A stretch of DNA of 23,679 nucleotides, taken from positions 1-23,679 of the forward strand of contig UQBY01000036.1 of NCBI GenBank assembly GCA_900539375.1, read 5' to 3'. A program made the translations under genes and the position numbers. The DNA comes from an uncultured Clostridium sp. GTDB taxonomy: Bacteria; Bacillota; Clostridia; Clostridiales; Clostridiaceae. Shown here piece after piece: positions 7,296 through 14,800 of this stretch; position 1 is the first letter of the stretch, and every line of letters begins with the position of its first letter. Under the pieces are notes generated by a model, which ran no database searches, was not told the DNA's origin, and saw only the letters and a list, made by a program, of their open reading frames with translations.

Positions 7296-8825
7296 ATGGA
7301 TAAAAAAAATATTTATTTAAAGGATTTATTTAAAACAATTATTATTTTATCTATTGCTACCCTAGCTTCCTTTTTACTTGCAAATCTTACTAATAATAAT
7401 ACAAATGTTTCTATTTGTTATATACTTGCAGTAATTTTAATTTCAAAAGAAACTGATTATTACTTTTTTGGAATTTTATCTTCTATTGTTGGAGTAATTG
7501 GAGTAAATTATTTTTTTACTTATCCCTATTTTGCTTTTAATTTTACAATAAGTGGCTATCCTATTACCTTTTTAGCTATGCTTACAATATCTTTAATTAC
7601 AAGTACTTTGACAATAAAGGTTAAGGAAAATGTAAGACTTGCTTTAGATAGAGAGGAAAAAACAAAAAAGCTTAATGAAATTAACAATAAATTACTTTCT
7701 GTTAATGACCTTTCAAGCATAATAAACTTAACATTAGAATCTGTAGTAAAAATTACTTGTGGTTCTGCTATTTTTTATTCTTTTGATTCTAATTTTAAAA
7801 AAAGTACAACTACAAAATTCTACAATGAAGAAAATAAAAATATATTTTTTACTTCAGAGGAACAAAATATTGTAGATTGGGTATGTTCTCATAAAATTCA
7901 AGCTGGAATTGGTACAAGCTTTTTTAACAATAGTAGTAGTTGTTTTTACATTCCTATTATTTCTCGTAATACTCTTTGGGGTATTTTAGGAGTTCAGTGT
8001 AAAAATAATATTCCCCTAGATAAAGATATGATAACTTTTCTTGATTTAATGATGTCTGAAATTGCCCTTGCAATAGAAAGGCAATATTTATCTGATGCTA
8101 AAAATCTTATGGCAATTGAAACAGAAAAGGAAAAAATGAAAGCCAATCTTTTAAGGGCTGTTTCTCATGATTTAAGAACTCCTTTAACAGGAATGATTGG
8201 AGCTAGCTCTACTCTTATTGAAAATAAAAAATATTTATCTGAAGAGGAAAAGGATAATTTAGTAAAACATATATTTGAAGACTCTAATTGGCTTTTACAT
8301 ATGGTAGAAAATCTTTTATCTGTAACAAGGATAAATGAAAAAAATGCTACTGTAAATAAAATAGCAGAACCATTAGAAGAAGTAGTGTCAGAAGCTGTAA
8401 TGCGTTTTAAAAAAAGATATCCAAAAGCTTTAATTATAGTAAAAGTTCCAGAGGAATTTTTAATGGTTCCTATGGATGCAACTCTTATTGAACAGGTTAT
8501 TTTAAATCTTTGTGAAAATGCTATAAAATATTCAAAAAGTACAAAACCTATTGAACTTATAGTAACAAAGGAAAATAATGAAGTTTTCTTTAATGTAAAA
8601 GATTATGGAATAGGAATAAAAGAAGATAATCTTAATAGTATATTTGATGGATATTCTTTAAATAAAAATTCAAGTAGTGATTCTTCAAAGGGTATGGGAA
8701 TAGGATTATCTATATGTAAAACAATTATTAATGCCCATGGTGGACATATTTATGCAAAAAATCATAAAGATTGTGGTGGTAGTGGTGCAACATTTACTTT
8801 TTCATTACCACTTTTGGAGGAATAA
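7296..8825 (+). CDS. KdpD-like sensor histidine kinase, N-terminally short
   Basis: A 509-residue membrane histidine kinase with the C-terminal half of KdpD: four hydrophobic helices (about 10-108, the KdpD-type DUF4118 membrane domain), a GAF-like region (130-260), HisKA with AVSHDLRTPLTG (phosphorylated His291), and HATPase with N box CENAIKYS, DYGIGI and GMGIGLSI. The roughly 370-residue N-terminal KdpD Walker-type and universal-stress-protein domains of classical KdpD are absent. The ORF starts cleanly after ATAGGAGGA with a promoter directly upstream, so it is naturally short, not broken. It is followed after 5 nt by its response regulator. Potassium or osmotic sensing is plausible but the input is unproven, since no kdpFABC is adjacent. 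Confidence 0.85.
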   Translation: MDKKNIYLKDLFKTIIILSIATLASFLLANLTNNNTNVSICYILAVILISKETDYYFFGILSSIVGVIGVNYFFTYPYFAFNFTISGYPITFLAMLTISLITSTLTIKVKENVRLALDREEKTKKLNEINNKLLSVNDLSSIINLTLESVVKITCGSAIFYSFDSNFKKSTTTKFYNEENKNIFFTSEEQNIVDWVCSHKIQAGIGTSFFNNSSSCFYIPIISRNTLWGILGVQCKNNIPLDKDMITFLDLMMSEIALAIERQYLSDAKNLMAIETEKEKMKANLLRAVSHDLRTPLTGMIGASSTLIENKKYLSEEEKDNLVKHIFEDSNWLLHMVENLLSVTRINEKNATVNKIAEPLEEVVSEAVMRFKKRYPKALIIVKVPEEFLMVPMDATLIEQVILNLCENAIKYSKSTKPIELIVTKENNEVFFNVKDYGIGIKEDNLNSIFDGYSLNKNSSSDSSKGMGIGLSICKTIINAHGGHIYAKNHKDCGGSGATFTFSLPLLEE

Positions 8826-8830
8826 ATTTT

Positions 8831-9538
8831 ATGAAAAATAAACAAACTATATTAATTATTGAAGATGAAAACACAATATGTAATTTTATATCTACTACTT
8901 TAGTTGCAAATGACTATAAAGTTTTAAAAACAACAAATGGAAGGGAAGCTATATCTTCTTTTTCCTCTTATTGCCCTGATGTTATATTATTAGATTTAGG
9001 ACTTCCTGATATGGATGGCTTAGATGTATTAAAACAAATAAGAAGTTGGTCTTCTGTACCTATAATAATAGTATCTGCAAGAGACCAAGAAAAAGAAAAA
9101 GTTACTGCCCTTGATTTAGGTGCTGATGATTACATAACAAAACCCTTTGGTACTTCTGAACTATTAGCTAGAATACGTACTGCTATACGCCATAATATAA
9201 AAATGGAAACTGGAAAGGAATTTCCTACAGACCTTTTTAAAGCAAAGGATTTAACTATTGATTTTAATAAAAGAATTGTTTATGTAGGAACTAAAGAAAT
9301 TCACTTAACTCAAATAGAATTTAAACTTATAGCCCTTTTAGCTGGAAGTGCTGGAAGAGTTTTAACCTATGATTATATAATAAAAAAAATATGGGGACCC
9401 TTTTCTGATTCTAAAGATAATCAAATATTAAGGGTAAATATGGCAAACATTAGAAGGAAAATTGAAGAAAACCCTGCAGACCCTCAATATATTTTTACAG
9501 AAGTTGGAGTAGGCTATAGAATGATAGATGAAAATTAA
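8831..9538 (+). CDS. KdpE-like response regulator, OmpR family
   Basis: A 235-residue two-domain regulator. The receiver domain has acidic EDE (11-13), phospho-acceptor Asp55 in LLDLGLPDMDG, the conserved S/T switch (VSA) and Lys in TKPF. A winged-helix DNA-binding domain (about 130-233) ends in the OmpR-type GVGYRM. Its ribosome binding site GGAGG lies in the last codons of the kinase gene, so the two are co-translated. Closest in style to KdpE; targets are unknown, as no potassium-transport genes flank it. Transcription ends in the long hairpin that follows. Confidence 0.88.
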   Translation: MKNKQTILIIEDENTICNFISTTLVANDYKVLKTTNGREAISSFSSYCPDVILLDLGLPDMDGLDVLKQIRSWSSVPIIIVSARDQEKEKVTALDLGADDYITKPFGTSELLARIRTAIRHNIKMETGKEFPTDLFKAKDLTIDFNKRIVYVGTKEIHLTQIEFKLIALLAGSAGRVLTYDYIIKKIWGPFSDSKDNQILRVNMANIRRKIEENPADPQYIFTEVGVGYRMIDEN

Positions 9539-9544
9539 AAATAG

Positions 9545-9636
9545 AGACTGTTCCATGAAGAAATATTAATACAATATAAACACATATTACAATGTATATT
9601 GTTATGAAATTTCTTTGTGAAACAGTCTTTTTTTTA
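9545..9636. terminator. Long imperfect hairpin acting as bidirectional terminator
   Basis: AGACTGTT at 9545 and its complement ending at 9628 bound an 84-nt inverted repeat. The two 34-nt arms agree at about 27 positions, most other differences leaving G-U pairs, around a 16-nt loop. T8 follows on the + strand (after kdpE) and CTATTTTT on the - strand (after the 68-aa gene). It is much longer than an ordinary terminator and could be a MITE-like remnant. Confidence 0.75.
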
Positions 9637-9670
9637 AATATATTATATATAGGATAAATTTAAAATTGCC

Positions 9671-9877
9671 TTATAAATTTGAAACTTTTTTTAATTTTTT
9701 ATTTTCTTCTGCCTTAAAAATAACAGTTTTCTTTGGTGCTACTTCAAATTCTTCTACATCTACCTTTTGAAATATTGTATCAATAAAATAGTCCATTAAA
9801 GTAACCTTTCTTCTAAGGTTTTTCTCTGCATATTTTAAAGAACTTTTATCTATATTTTTATACATTACTTTTTTCAT
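9671..9877 (-). CDS. Small hypothetical protein
   Basis: A 68-residue basic, soluble protein (many Lys; no Cys, signal peptide or membrane helix). No family is recognised. Evidence that it is real: GAAGGGAG at good spacing before ATG, its own near-consensus promoter in the tail of the preceding gene, and a terminator after it. The middle (KVTLMDYFIDTIFQKVDVEEFEV) has amphipathic helix character. It lies downstream of the RNA-repair genes in the same direction and might receive read-through, but the private promoter argues for independent expression. Confidence 0.6.
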   Translation of the reverse strand: MKKVMYKNIDKSSLKYAEKNLRRKVTLMDYFIDTIFQKVDVEEFEVAPKKTVIFKAEENKKLKKVSNL

Positions 9878-9972
9878 ATTATTTTTTCTCCCTTCATTAA
9901 TTAATTTTTACTCTAAAATAGTATTTCACTTTTAGAAAAATTATGTTTATTCTCTCTTTATTTCTTAAATAA

Positions 9973-10001
9973 ATTATACCTTATTTTCTATTATTTGTAA
10001 A
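9973..10001 (-). promoter_or_regulatory. Promoter of the 68-aa gene inside the HD-Pnk 3' end
   Basis: Minus-strand TTTACA (10001-9996), 17-bp spacer and TATAAT (9978-9973). The -10 overlaps the HD-Pnk stop codon. The resulting leader of about 80 nt contains a small CTAAAA/TTTTAG hairpin (about 9912-9937). Confidence 0.7.
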
Positions 10002-11137
10002 TCGTTTCCTGTAATATTTTTATTTAAACTTTTATAGGTTTTAAAATAATAGCCTTCAAAGGCTTCTGGAAAATCAAATTTATGAATCATTTTGTTTAAA
10101 ATATTAATAGGTATTGTTCTCTCTCTTTTTTTATTTCTTTTTAATAATTCTTTATACCTAGCTTCAACATATATAATTTCTACCTTTGCACCATAGGACG
10201 AAAATAAGTCTATAAGTTTTTTTCTTGTTTCTGCTACTAAATTTGTAGCATTCCATACAAAGGAAGTTTTTTCTCTTAAATATTTTTTAGCTCTTTCTTT
10301 TCCTATATTTACTACCTTTCCTGAGTTTTCTCTTGGAGAAATATTAAACTCTTCTCTTATATCATCTAAAGAAATAACTTCTATCTCTTTAAAATTTTCT
10401 TTTATATAAGTATCTTTTCCTGCTAAAGGAAGACCACACATAACTATTACCTTAAAGGAGGTTACATCAAAAATTTCATCTTTATACCAAATATTATTAT
10501 CTTTAAAATATTTAAATCTTGTATATTCATTAAAAAATTTAATTTTTTCATAAAAGCAACCTATTTCTATTGAATATTCTCTAAAATATTCTACTTTATT
10601 TAAAATAAGCTCTTTATCACTACACTCTCTTCCTAATACATCAGCTTTAGAAAGAATATATAATAAATTCATATTTAAACATTCACTTACTTTTATTAAT
10701 TCATAGTCTATAGAATCTTTTTCTAAAAACACAAGAGGAAAACCATGATATTTTATAAGGGATGCTATATTTTCTCGCATTTTAAATGAAATATTAAATT
10801 TTTCTTCATATTCTTTATAACATATTTCTCTAAAGGCTTTAGAGCCTCTTATTGCATGTTTTGGAGATACAATTTCATTATTTTCAACCTTTGTACAAGT
10901 TATTTTTCCTATATCGTGAAATAAAGCTGCCATATATACTGTTATTTTTTCATCAAAAGAAAGAAAGTTCCATTCTTTTAGCTTTATAAGTTCTTTACAT
11001 ACATTTTTAGTGTGGATAAATACATTGCCTTCTTTATGGTATTTTGGGTTTTGTTTAATTTCTTTAAGGGAGTATATTATTTCAAAATTTTTTATTATTT
11101 TATCAAAATCAAATCCTTCTTTAAATATTCTTTCCAT
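9974..11137 (-). CDS. HD-Pnk: HD phosphoesterase fused to 5'-OH polynucleotide kinase
   Basis: A two-domain nucleic-acid end-healing enzyme, 387 residues. The N-terminal HD domain has metal-ligand candidates His42, His74-Asp75 (LFHDIGK), His94, His131 and Asp165; in the family this domain removes 2',3'-cyclic or 3' phosphates. The C-terminal T4-Pnkp-like kinase has P-loop GLPLAGKDT (235-243), SLDDIR with the catalytic-type Asp (256-261), NATN (296-299) and an Arg/Lys lid RNKKRER (334-340). Domain order matches Runella slithyformis HD-Pnk, characterised by the Shuman group. The start is fixed by AAGGAG, which forms the last codons of the ligase gene 5 nt upstream, so the two are coupled. All expected catalytic residues are present. 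Confidence 0.88.
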   Translation of the reverse strand: MERIFKEGFDFDKIIKNFEIIYSLKEIKQNPKYHKEGNVFIHTKNVCKELIKLKEWNFLSFDEKITVYMAALFHDIGKITCTKVENNEIVSPKHAIRGSKAFREICYKEYEEKFNISFKMRENIASLIKYHGFPLVFLEKDSIDYELIKVSECLNMNLLYILSKADVLGRECSDKELILNKVEYFREYSIEIGCFYEKIKFFNEYTRFKYFKDNNIWYKDEIFDVTSFKVIVMCGLPLAGKDTYIKENFKEIEVISLDDIREEFNISPRENSGKVVNIGKERAKKYLREKTSFVWNATNLVAETRKKLIDLFSSYGAKVEIIYVEARYKELLKRNKKRERTIPINILNKMIHKFDFPEAFEGYYFKTYKSLNKNITGNDLQIIENKV

Positions 11138-11142
11138 AAATT

Positions 11143-11946
11143 TTACTCCTTATACATAGAATCAAAAATATTAATTCCTTCTTTAAGCCTATTAGGAATG
11201 ATTGGTCTTTTTACCCAATGAGTTTCAGAATCTAATATGGTATTTAAAAAAGAACTTCTTACATATTTAAATCTATCAATTACTTCCTCTTCGTTTTCTA
11301 CCTTAATATATATTCCTTCCATTAAATCTGTAGTATCTGTTTGTTTTTCTACTAATTCATAATTTAAACCATATTCTTCACATTGTTTTTTTAATGTTTC
11401 TTTATATTTATCTGATTTAAAATTAGATTTTTTAAGAAGGGAGGTAATTTCTTTAATACTTTTAATTTTTCCTTCATAAAGAACTAAAACTGAAGTTATA
11501 AAATCATATTCCTTAAGTAATTCTCTTCTTTTTTTAGTACTTAAAAATTTATTTTCCTTTTTATCATAAATATCAAACTCCATAAAATAATGAGTAAGAT
11601 TATCATAAAAAACTGTATGCTTTGCATAAAGCCATTCTCCATACATTATATATCTATCTTTTAAAAGCTCATATAACTGGCTTTTAAAGGAATTTGCCCA
11701 CATTTTAAATAAAGAAAATTGCTTTTCTCCATAGCTACCATTTAAAAAGTGGCCTCTACTTTGAAGAAGAAGATTTCCATTTTCATCAAAGCTTATTCCA
11801 GAATTTGCACCATCTACTTTTTCTTCTAATACAACATACTTTCCCTTTATATAATCAAATTTAACACTTTTTAAATCTTCATCACCCTTTTGAAGTCTTG
11901 AACCTTCAATATGTCTTGTTCTTGGGTATTTATATATTTTTTCCAT
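11143..11946 (-). CDS. ATP-dependent RNA ligase, Rnl2-like
   Basis: A 267-residue nucleotidyltransferase predicted to seal 3'-OH/5'-phosphate RNA ends. The core ligase motifs are in order: I, KVDGAN with adenylated Lys43; Ia, SRG (63-65); III, MYGEW (101-105); IIIa, FMEFDIYD (121-128); IV, MEGIYIK (209-215); V, RFKYVR with Lys227. The short C-terminal tail lacks an OB fold, which fits RNA ligases of the Rnl2 type better than DNA ligases. It is the first gene of an operon with HD-Pnk, which would produce the ends it seals. The ribosome binding site is modest (AAGGA, long spacing). An intrinsic terminator lies in the leader. Substrate (tRNA, mRNA or nicked duplex) is not shown by sequence. Confidence 0.87.
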   Translation of the reverse strand: MEKIYKYPRTRHIEGSRLQKGDEDLKSVKFDYIKGKYVVLEEKVDGANSGISFDENGNLLLQSRGHFLNGSYGEKQFSLFKMWANSFKSQLYELLKDRYIMYGEWLYAKHTVFYDNLTHYFMEFDIYDKKENKFLSTKKRRELLKEYDFITSVLVLYEGKIKSIKEITSLLKKSNFKSDKYKETLKKQCEEYGLNYELVEKQTDTTDLMEGIYIKVENEEEVIDRFKYVRSSFLNTILDSETHWVKRPIIPNRLKEGINIFDSMYKE

Positions 11947-11981
11947 ATATTTTCATCATCCTTTTCTAATTTATTTAGCAC

Positions 11982-12015
11982 AAAAAAAGTGCTATGAAAT
12001 AACTTTTCACAGCAC
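11982..12015 (-). terminator. Leader terminator/attenuator of the RNA-repair operon
   Basis: On the minus strand an 11-bp stem (12015-12005 with 11999-11989, one G-U) and 5-nt loop is followed at once by seven T (11988-11982), about 35 nt before the ligase ATG. No same-strand gene lies within 650 bp upstream, so it is best read as an attenuator in the operon leader. A second AT hairpin, CCAAAAAA/TTTTTTGG at 12023-12046, lies just before it. Confidence 0.7.
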
Positions 12016-12330
12016 AAATAAACCAAAAAAGATATGAATTTTTTGGAAAATAATTGCTATAAAAAGTATATTCTAAAAAAGTGTAAAACAAACTAATTGT
12101 TTAAAAAGAATAAATTTAAACATCCTAACTAAAACTACTTTATTTTTAAAAATAGCTATTAAAATACTAAAATTAATCTTTAATTTTTAACACCTTTATT
12201 TTTATTGCTCTTTTTTTAAGCAATAAAGGTCTTCTAAAAATTAAGAACAACCTAGAATATACAAATTACATAATTATCTTCCTTTCAAAACTATTTTCTT
12301 TATAATAACACTTATTATATTTTTTGTAAA
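12016..12330. other. AT-rich noncoding stretch upstream of the RNA-repair operon
   Basis: No gene is supported here. It contains the hairpin at 12023-12046 and an inverted repeat (ACCTTT..ATTGCT with AGCAATAAAGGT, 12191-12230) without a T-run on either strand. It presumably carries the ligase promoter, but no convincing -35/-10 pair was found. Confidence 0.5.
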
Positions 12331-12331
12331 T

Positions 12332-12424
12332 ACCTATGGAGAAGTTGTTAGTGTTACTGGAGATGGTATAAATGATGCTCTAGCTCTTACTAAAGCAGAT
12401 GTTGGTATTGCAATTTTAATATGA
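12332..12424 (+). pseudogene. Relic of a P-type cation-transporting ATPase
   Basis: Translating from 12332 gives a run ending in TGA at 12424 that contains GEVVSVTGDGINDALAL and then TKADVGIAI. This is the highly conserved hinge region (GDGxND) of P-type ATPases, in the P2-like form. Only about 30 codons survive: the phosphorylation motif DKTGT, nucleotide-binding domain and membrane segments are not present. No start or ribosome binding site accompanies it. It marks deletion of a transporter gene or insertion of a fragment. Confidence 0.85.
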
Positions 12425-12511
12425 ATATCTTTTTACAAAAAAATATAGGATAAACTTTCAATAGTATATCCTAGAAAACATTCTATATTTCTTCTTTTTT
12501 TTAAATTATTA

Positions 12512-12520
12512 TGCTATAAT
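12512..12520 (+). promoter_or_regulatory. Extended -10 promoter of a small RNA
   Basis: TGCTATAAT at 12512-12520 is a perfect extended -10 (TGnTATAAT). The -35 region is only a T-rich tract, which such promoters tolerate. Transcription would start near 12527. Confidence 0.6.
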
Positions 12521-12526
12521 AAATTT

Positions 12527-12653
12527 GTCAAGGATACTAGCCCCTTAAATCACCTAAGGTGAGCTTTTATCTATTTGGCCAGTGGAGTAGTTTAATTAAA
12601 ACATTAGCAGCACGCAAAGATTGAAGTAAAACCTTCACTCCACTGTTTATTAT
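12527..12653 (+). ncRNA. Candidate small structured RNA, unknown class
   Basis: From the predicted start near 12527 the sequence has unusually high GC for the window and no open frame. CTAGCC (12537-12542) can pair with GGCCAG (12577-12582), enclosing a CACC/GGTG hairpin (12551-12560). A 9-bp helix CAGTGGAGT (12580-12588) with ACTCCACTG (12636-12644) encloses about 47 nt including GAAG/CTTC. The final helix is followed by TTTATTATTCTT, a plausible terminator, just before the convergent gene ending at 12656. I could not match it to a named riboswitch or RNA family. It may be a trans-acting or 3'-antisense RNA. Confidence 0.55.
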
Positions 12654-12655
12654 TC

Positions 12656-13663
12656 TTACCATATCATATGATCATTTGTATAATTATATCTTAATTTTTC
12701 TTCTATTGCTAAATCATAAAAATCTCGTCCATATATAAAATACCAAGCTTTTTTTTCTATTTCAAAATCTATATATTCTTTATCTATAGCTTTTCTACTT
12801 ATTTTGCCACACTTAATGCTTTTTAGTTTATTAATAAGGTATTTTCCTTTAGCAGGCTTTAATAAATCTATCATATAATATATATTAAAAATCATATTCT
12901 TTTTAAATCTACATTCTTCATCTTTCATATAAGAACCAAATAAGCTTTTCCACTTCACATATTCTCTAAATAAAACATAATATACAAAATAATTAAAGAC
13001 ATTTATTACAAGATAATAATTACTTCTTTCCATAAATAATACAAGCCTTTCAATATCTACATCCCTTCCTATTACAATAAGATTACTATTATAAGCATAA
13101 CTATTTCTTTTCTTTGTAAAATCAATTTTCACCTTCATTTTTTCACATAAAAATATAAGCTTTTCTTTATTATTTAATTTCTCATAAATATTAATTCTAT
13201 TTTTTATGTAATTATACAAAAGGAAAAATATATTTTTATCATTACTTTCTTTATATATAAGTTTTGAATTAAAAAGATTAATAAAATCTATTTTTTCTAT
13301 AAGGTCAAATTTTATAATAATACCTTTATCCTCAAACATATTAGAATATCTAGATTCTTTAATATGTTCTATAAATTTTATAATTAAATACACTTTATCA
13401 TTTATATCCATAGAAAGAGCCTTATTAGTTAAAAAAACTCTTTCAAAAGAAGTGTTAATTTCCATTGCTTTTTTAAAGTCCTCTTTTAGAAAAGATTCAA
13501 ATATTTTCTTTATAGTATTTTCATAATCCCTTTCTGTAAGTTCTCCTTTTAAACATTTCCAGCTTTCATTTATGGTTTTTAAAAACATTTTATAAATATG
13601 TTGATTTTTCTTAACTGTAGGACACTCTTTATTAATCCAAAATTTATTTTTAACAAGTTTCAT
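12656..13663 (-). CDS. Hypothetical protein co-transcribed with SDR-like gene
   Basis: A 335-residue protein of no family I recognise. It is mostly helical, basic and rich in Lys, Ile, Tyr and Phe; a hydrophobic aromatic stretch (LVINVFNYFVYYVLF, about two-thirds along) might be buried or membrane-associated, but no clear signal peptide is seen. The start is ATG 13663: GAGGAG at proper spacing lies inside the last codons of the upstream gene, whose stop is 2 nt before. A frame opening with GTG at 13672 would overlap that site. Tight coupling to the zinc-ribbon SDR protein suggests a shared task. A probable small RNA ends convergently at its 3' end. Confidence 0.75.
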   Translation of the reverse strand: MKLVKNKFWINKECPTVKKNQHIYKMFLKTINESWKCLKGELTERDYENTIKKIFESFLKEDFKKAMEINTSFERVFLTNKALSMDINDKVYLIIKFIEHIKESRYSNMFEDKGIIIKFDLIEKIDFINLFNSKLIYKESNDKNIFFLLYNYIKNRINIYEKLNNKEKLIFLCEKMKVKIDFTKKRNSYAYNSNLIVIGRDVDIERLVLFMERSNYYLVINVFNYFVYYVLFREYVKWKSLFGSYMKDEECRFKKNMIFNIYYMIDLLKPAKGKYLINKLKSIKCGKISRKAIDKEYIDFEIEKKAWYFIYGRDFYDLAIEEKLRYNYTNDHMIW

Positions 13664-13665
13664 AA

Positions 13666-14712
13666 TTACCACTCCTCTTTTTTATAGTCTTTAAACAATA
13701 CCCCTATATTATCTAACTTTAAAGCTTTTTTATATTTAAATACAGGATTACATATTCTACTTGCTGCATCTTCAAAAGTTAAAGGTGCTTTAAAGCTTTC
13801 ATCACATATTCCATTCCACTTTTTAGGGAATTGATTAGAAACCCACCCTGGGTCTACACTATATATAAATATCCTTTCTTTTGCATAATCCTTTGCTAAA
13901 GACTTTGTAAGCATATTTAAAGAAGCCTTTGCCATATTAGTATGTATATGTTTACTTGATTTTCTCTTTTCAGAAAAACTTCCTTCAAGGGAGGAAACAT
14001 TTATTATAAATTTATTTAAATTATCACTAGACATTAAATTTTTCTTAAGTCTTGTACAAAGCATAAAAGGGGCAGTAGAATTAATAACTTGAACTTCTAA
14101 AAATTCATATAATGAAATATCCTCTGGTTTTGCTACCCAAGAATTATAATTTTCATTTTCCTCTAAATTAATTAATTCCTCATTTTTTAAAGTAGGTAAA
14201 TTTATATTTTTTATAAGTTTAAGATTATTTTTATATTCACCTTTTTCTTCATATTCAAGATATAGCTTTTTTTCTCCTTCTTTAAGTTCTTCATAATAAG
14301 CTTTATTTTTCTTTACTGTTTGAGCTGCATTATTTATTAATATATCTATTTTAGGATAATTTTTATCTATAAAATTTATAAATTCTTCTATATCATTAGC
14401 TCTTTTTAAATCAAGTTCACATATAATAAGCCTATCTTTCCAATTAAAAAAGTCCTCTTCTTCAGAATACCTTTTTAAAGCATCAAAGGGAAATCTTGTT
14501 GTTACAATAACCTTTGCACCTGCTTTTAAAAGCTTTAAGGAAGTATAATATCCTATTTTTATTCTGCCTCCTGTAACTATAGCAATATATCCCTGTAAAT
14601 TTTCTATTCTTTCCCTTTCTAATAAATTATACTCTCCACATTCTTTACATAGCCTACTATATTTTTCATGACTTACTGTTAATTCTTTTCTACATATATA
14701 ACATTTTTTCAT
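13666..14712 (-). CDS. Zinc-ribbon/short-chain dehydrogenase-fold protein, Tyr-less
   Basis: A 348-residue fusion. Residues 1-30 form a CxxC...CxxC zinc ribbon (Cys4, 7, 22, 25). From 40 a Rossmann SDR domain follows: TGGRIKIG dinucleotide loop (47-54), a D at 101, NNAA (127-130), Asn211, VSS (239-241) and DPGW (287-290). Where catalytic SDRs have YxxxK there is TNMAK (Thr258, Lys262), after HIH; the Tyr is absent. A Lys/Glu-rich insertion of about 60 residues separates NNAA from the next helix. I recall SDR relatives sharing an HTNMAKA motif, so the loss is probably a subfamily trait. NAD(P) binding is likely; ordinary reductase chemistry is doubtful. GGAGG precedes ATG, and TATAAT at 14750-14745 is a likely -10. 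First gene of a two-gene operon. Confidence 0.75.
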   Translation of the reverse strand: MKKCYICRKELTVSHEKYSRLCKECGEYNLLERERIENLQGYIAIVTGGRIKIGYYTSLKLLKAGAKVIVTTRFPFDALKRYSEEEDFFNWKDRLIICELDLKRANDIEEFINFIDKNYPKIDILINNAAQTVKKNKAYYEELKEGEKKLYLEYEEKGEYKNNLKLIKNINLPTLKNEELINLEENENYNSWVAKPEDISLYEFLEVQVINSTAPFMLCTRLKKNLMSSDNLNKFIINVSSLEGSFSEKRKSSKHIHTNMAKASLNMLTKSLAKDYAKERIFIYSVDPGWVSNQFPKKWNGICDESFKAPLTFEDAASRICNPVFKYKKALKLDNIGVLFKDYKKEEW

Positions 14713-14744
14713 ATTTCCTCCAAAAGTTTCTTAATAATATTTTT

Positions 14745-14750
14745 ATTATA
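14745..14750 (-). promoter_or_regulatory. -10 element of the SDR-like operon
   Basis: Perfect TATAAT on the minus strand, 32 nt before the ATG. The -35 region has no good match. Confidence 0.4.
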
Positions 14751-14800
14751 TCATGTTTTTTAATGGAAATTCTTAAACTTGTTTCTTTTACTAATCTTTA

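Noticed and set aside
11012..11221. 69-codon open frame on + opposite the HD-Pnk/ligase junction
   Set aside because: Antisense to two well-supported genes, no ribosome binding site, composition of a reverse-strand shadow.
12266..12285. Minus-strand ribosome binding site followed by ATG-TAA, a start-stop upstream frame in the repair-operon leader
   Set aside because: Such combinations are frequent by chance in this AT-rich DNA, and no mapped transcript supports it.
12580..12644. Possible yybP-ykoY manganese riboswitch, suggested by GGAGTAG, ACCTTC and the nearby P-type ATPase relic
   Set aside because: Core consensus elements are not found, and the RNA lies downstream of the relic, not upstream of a + strand gene.
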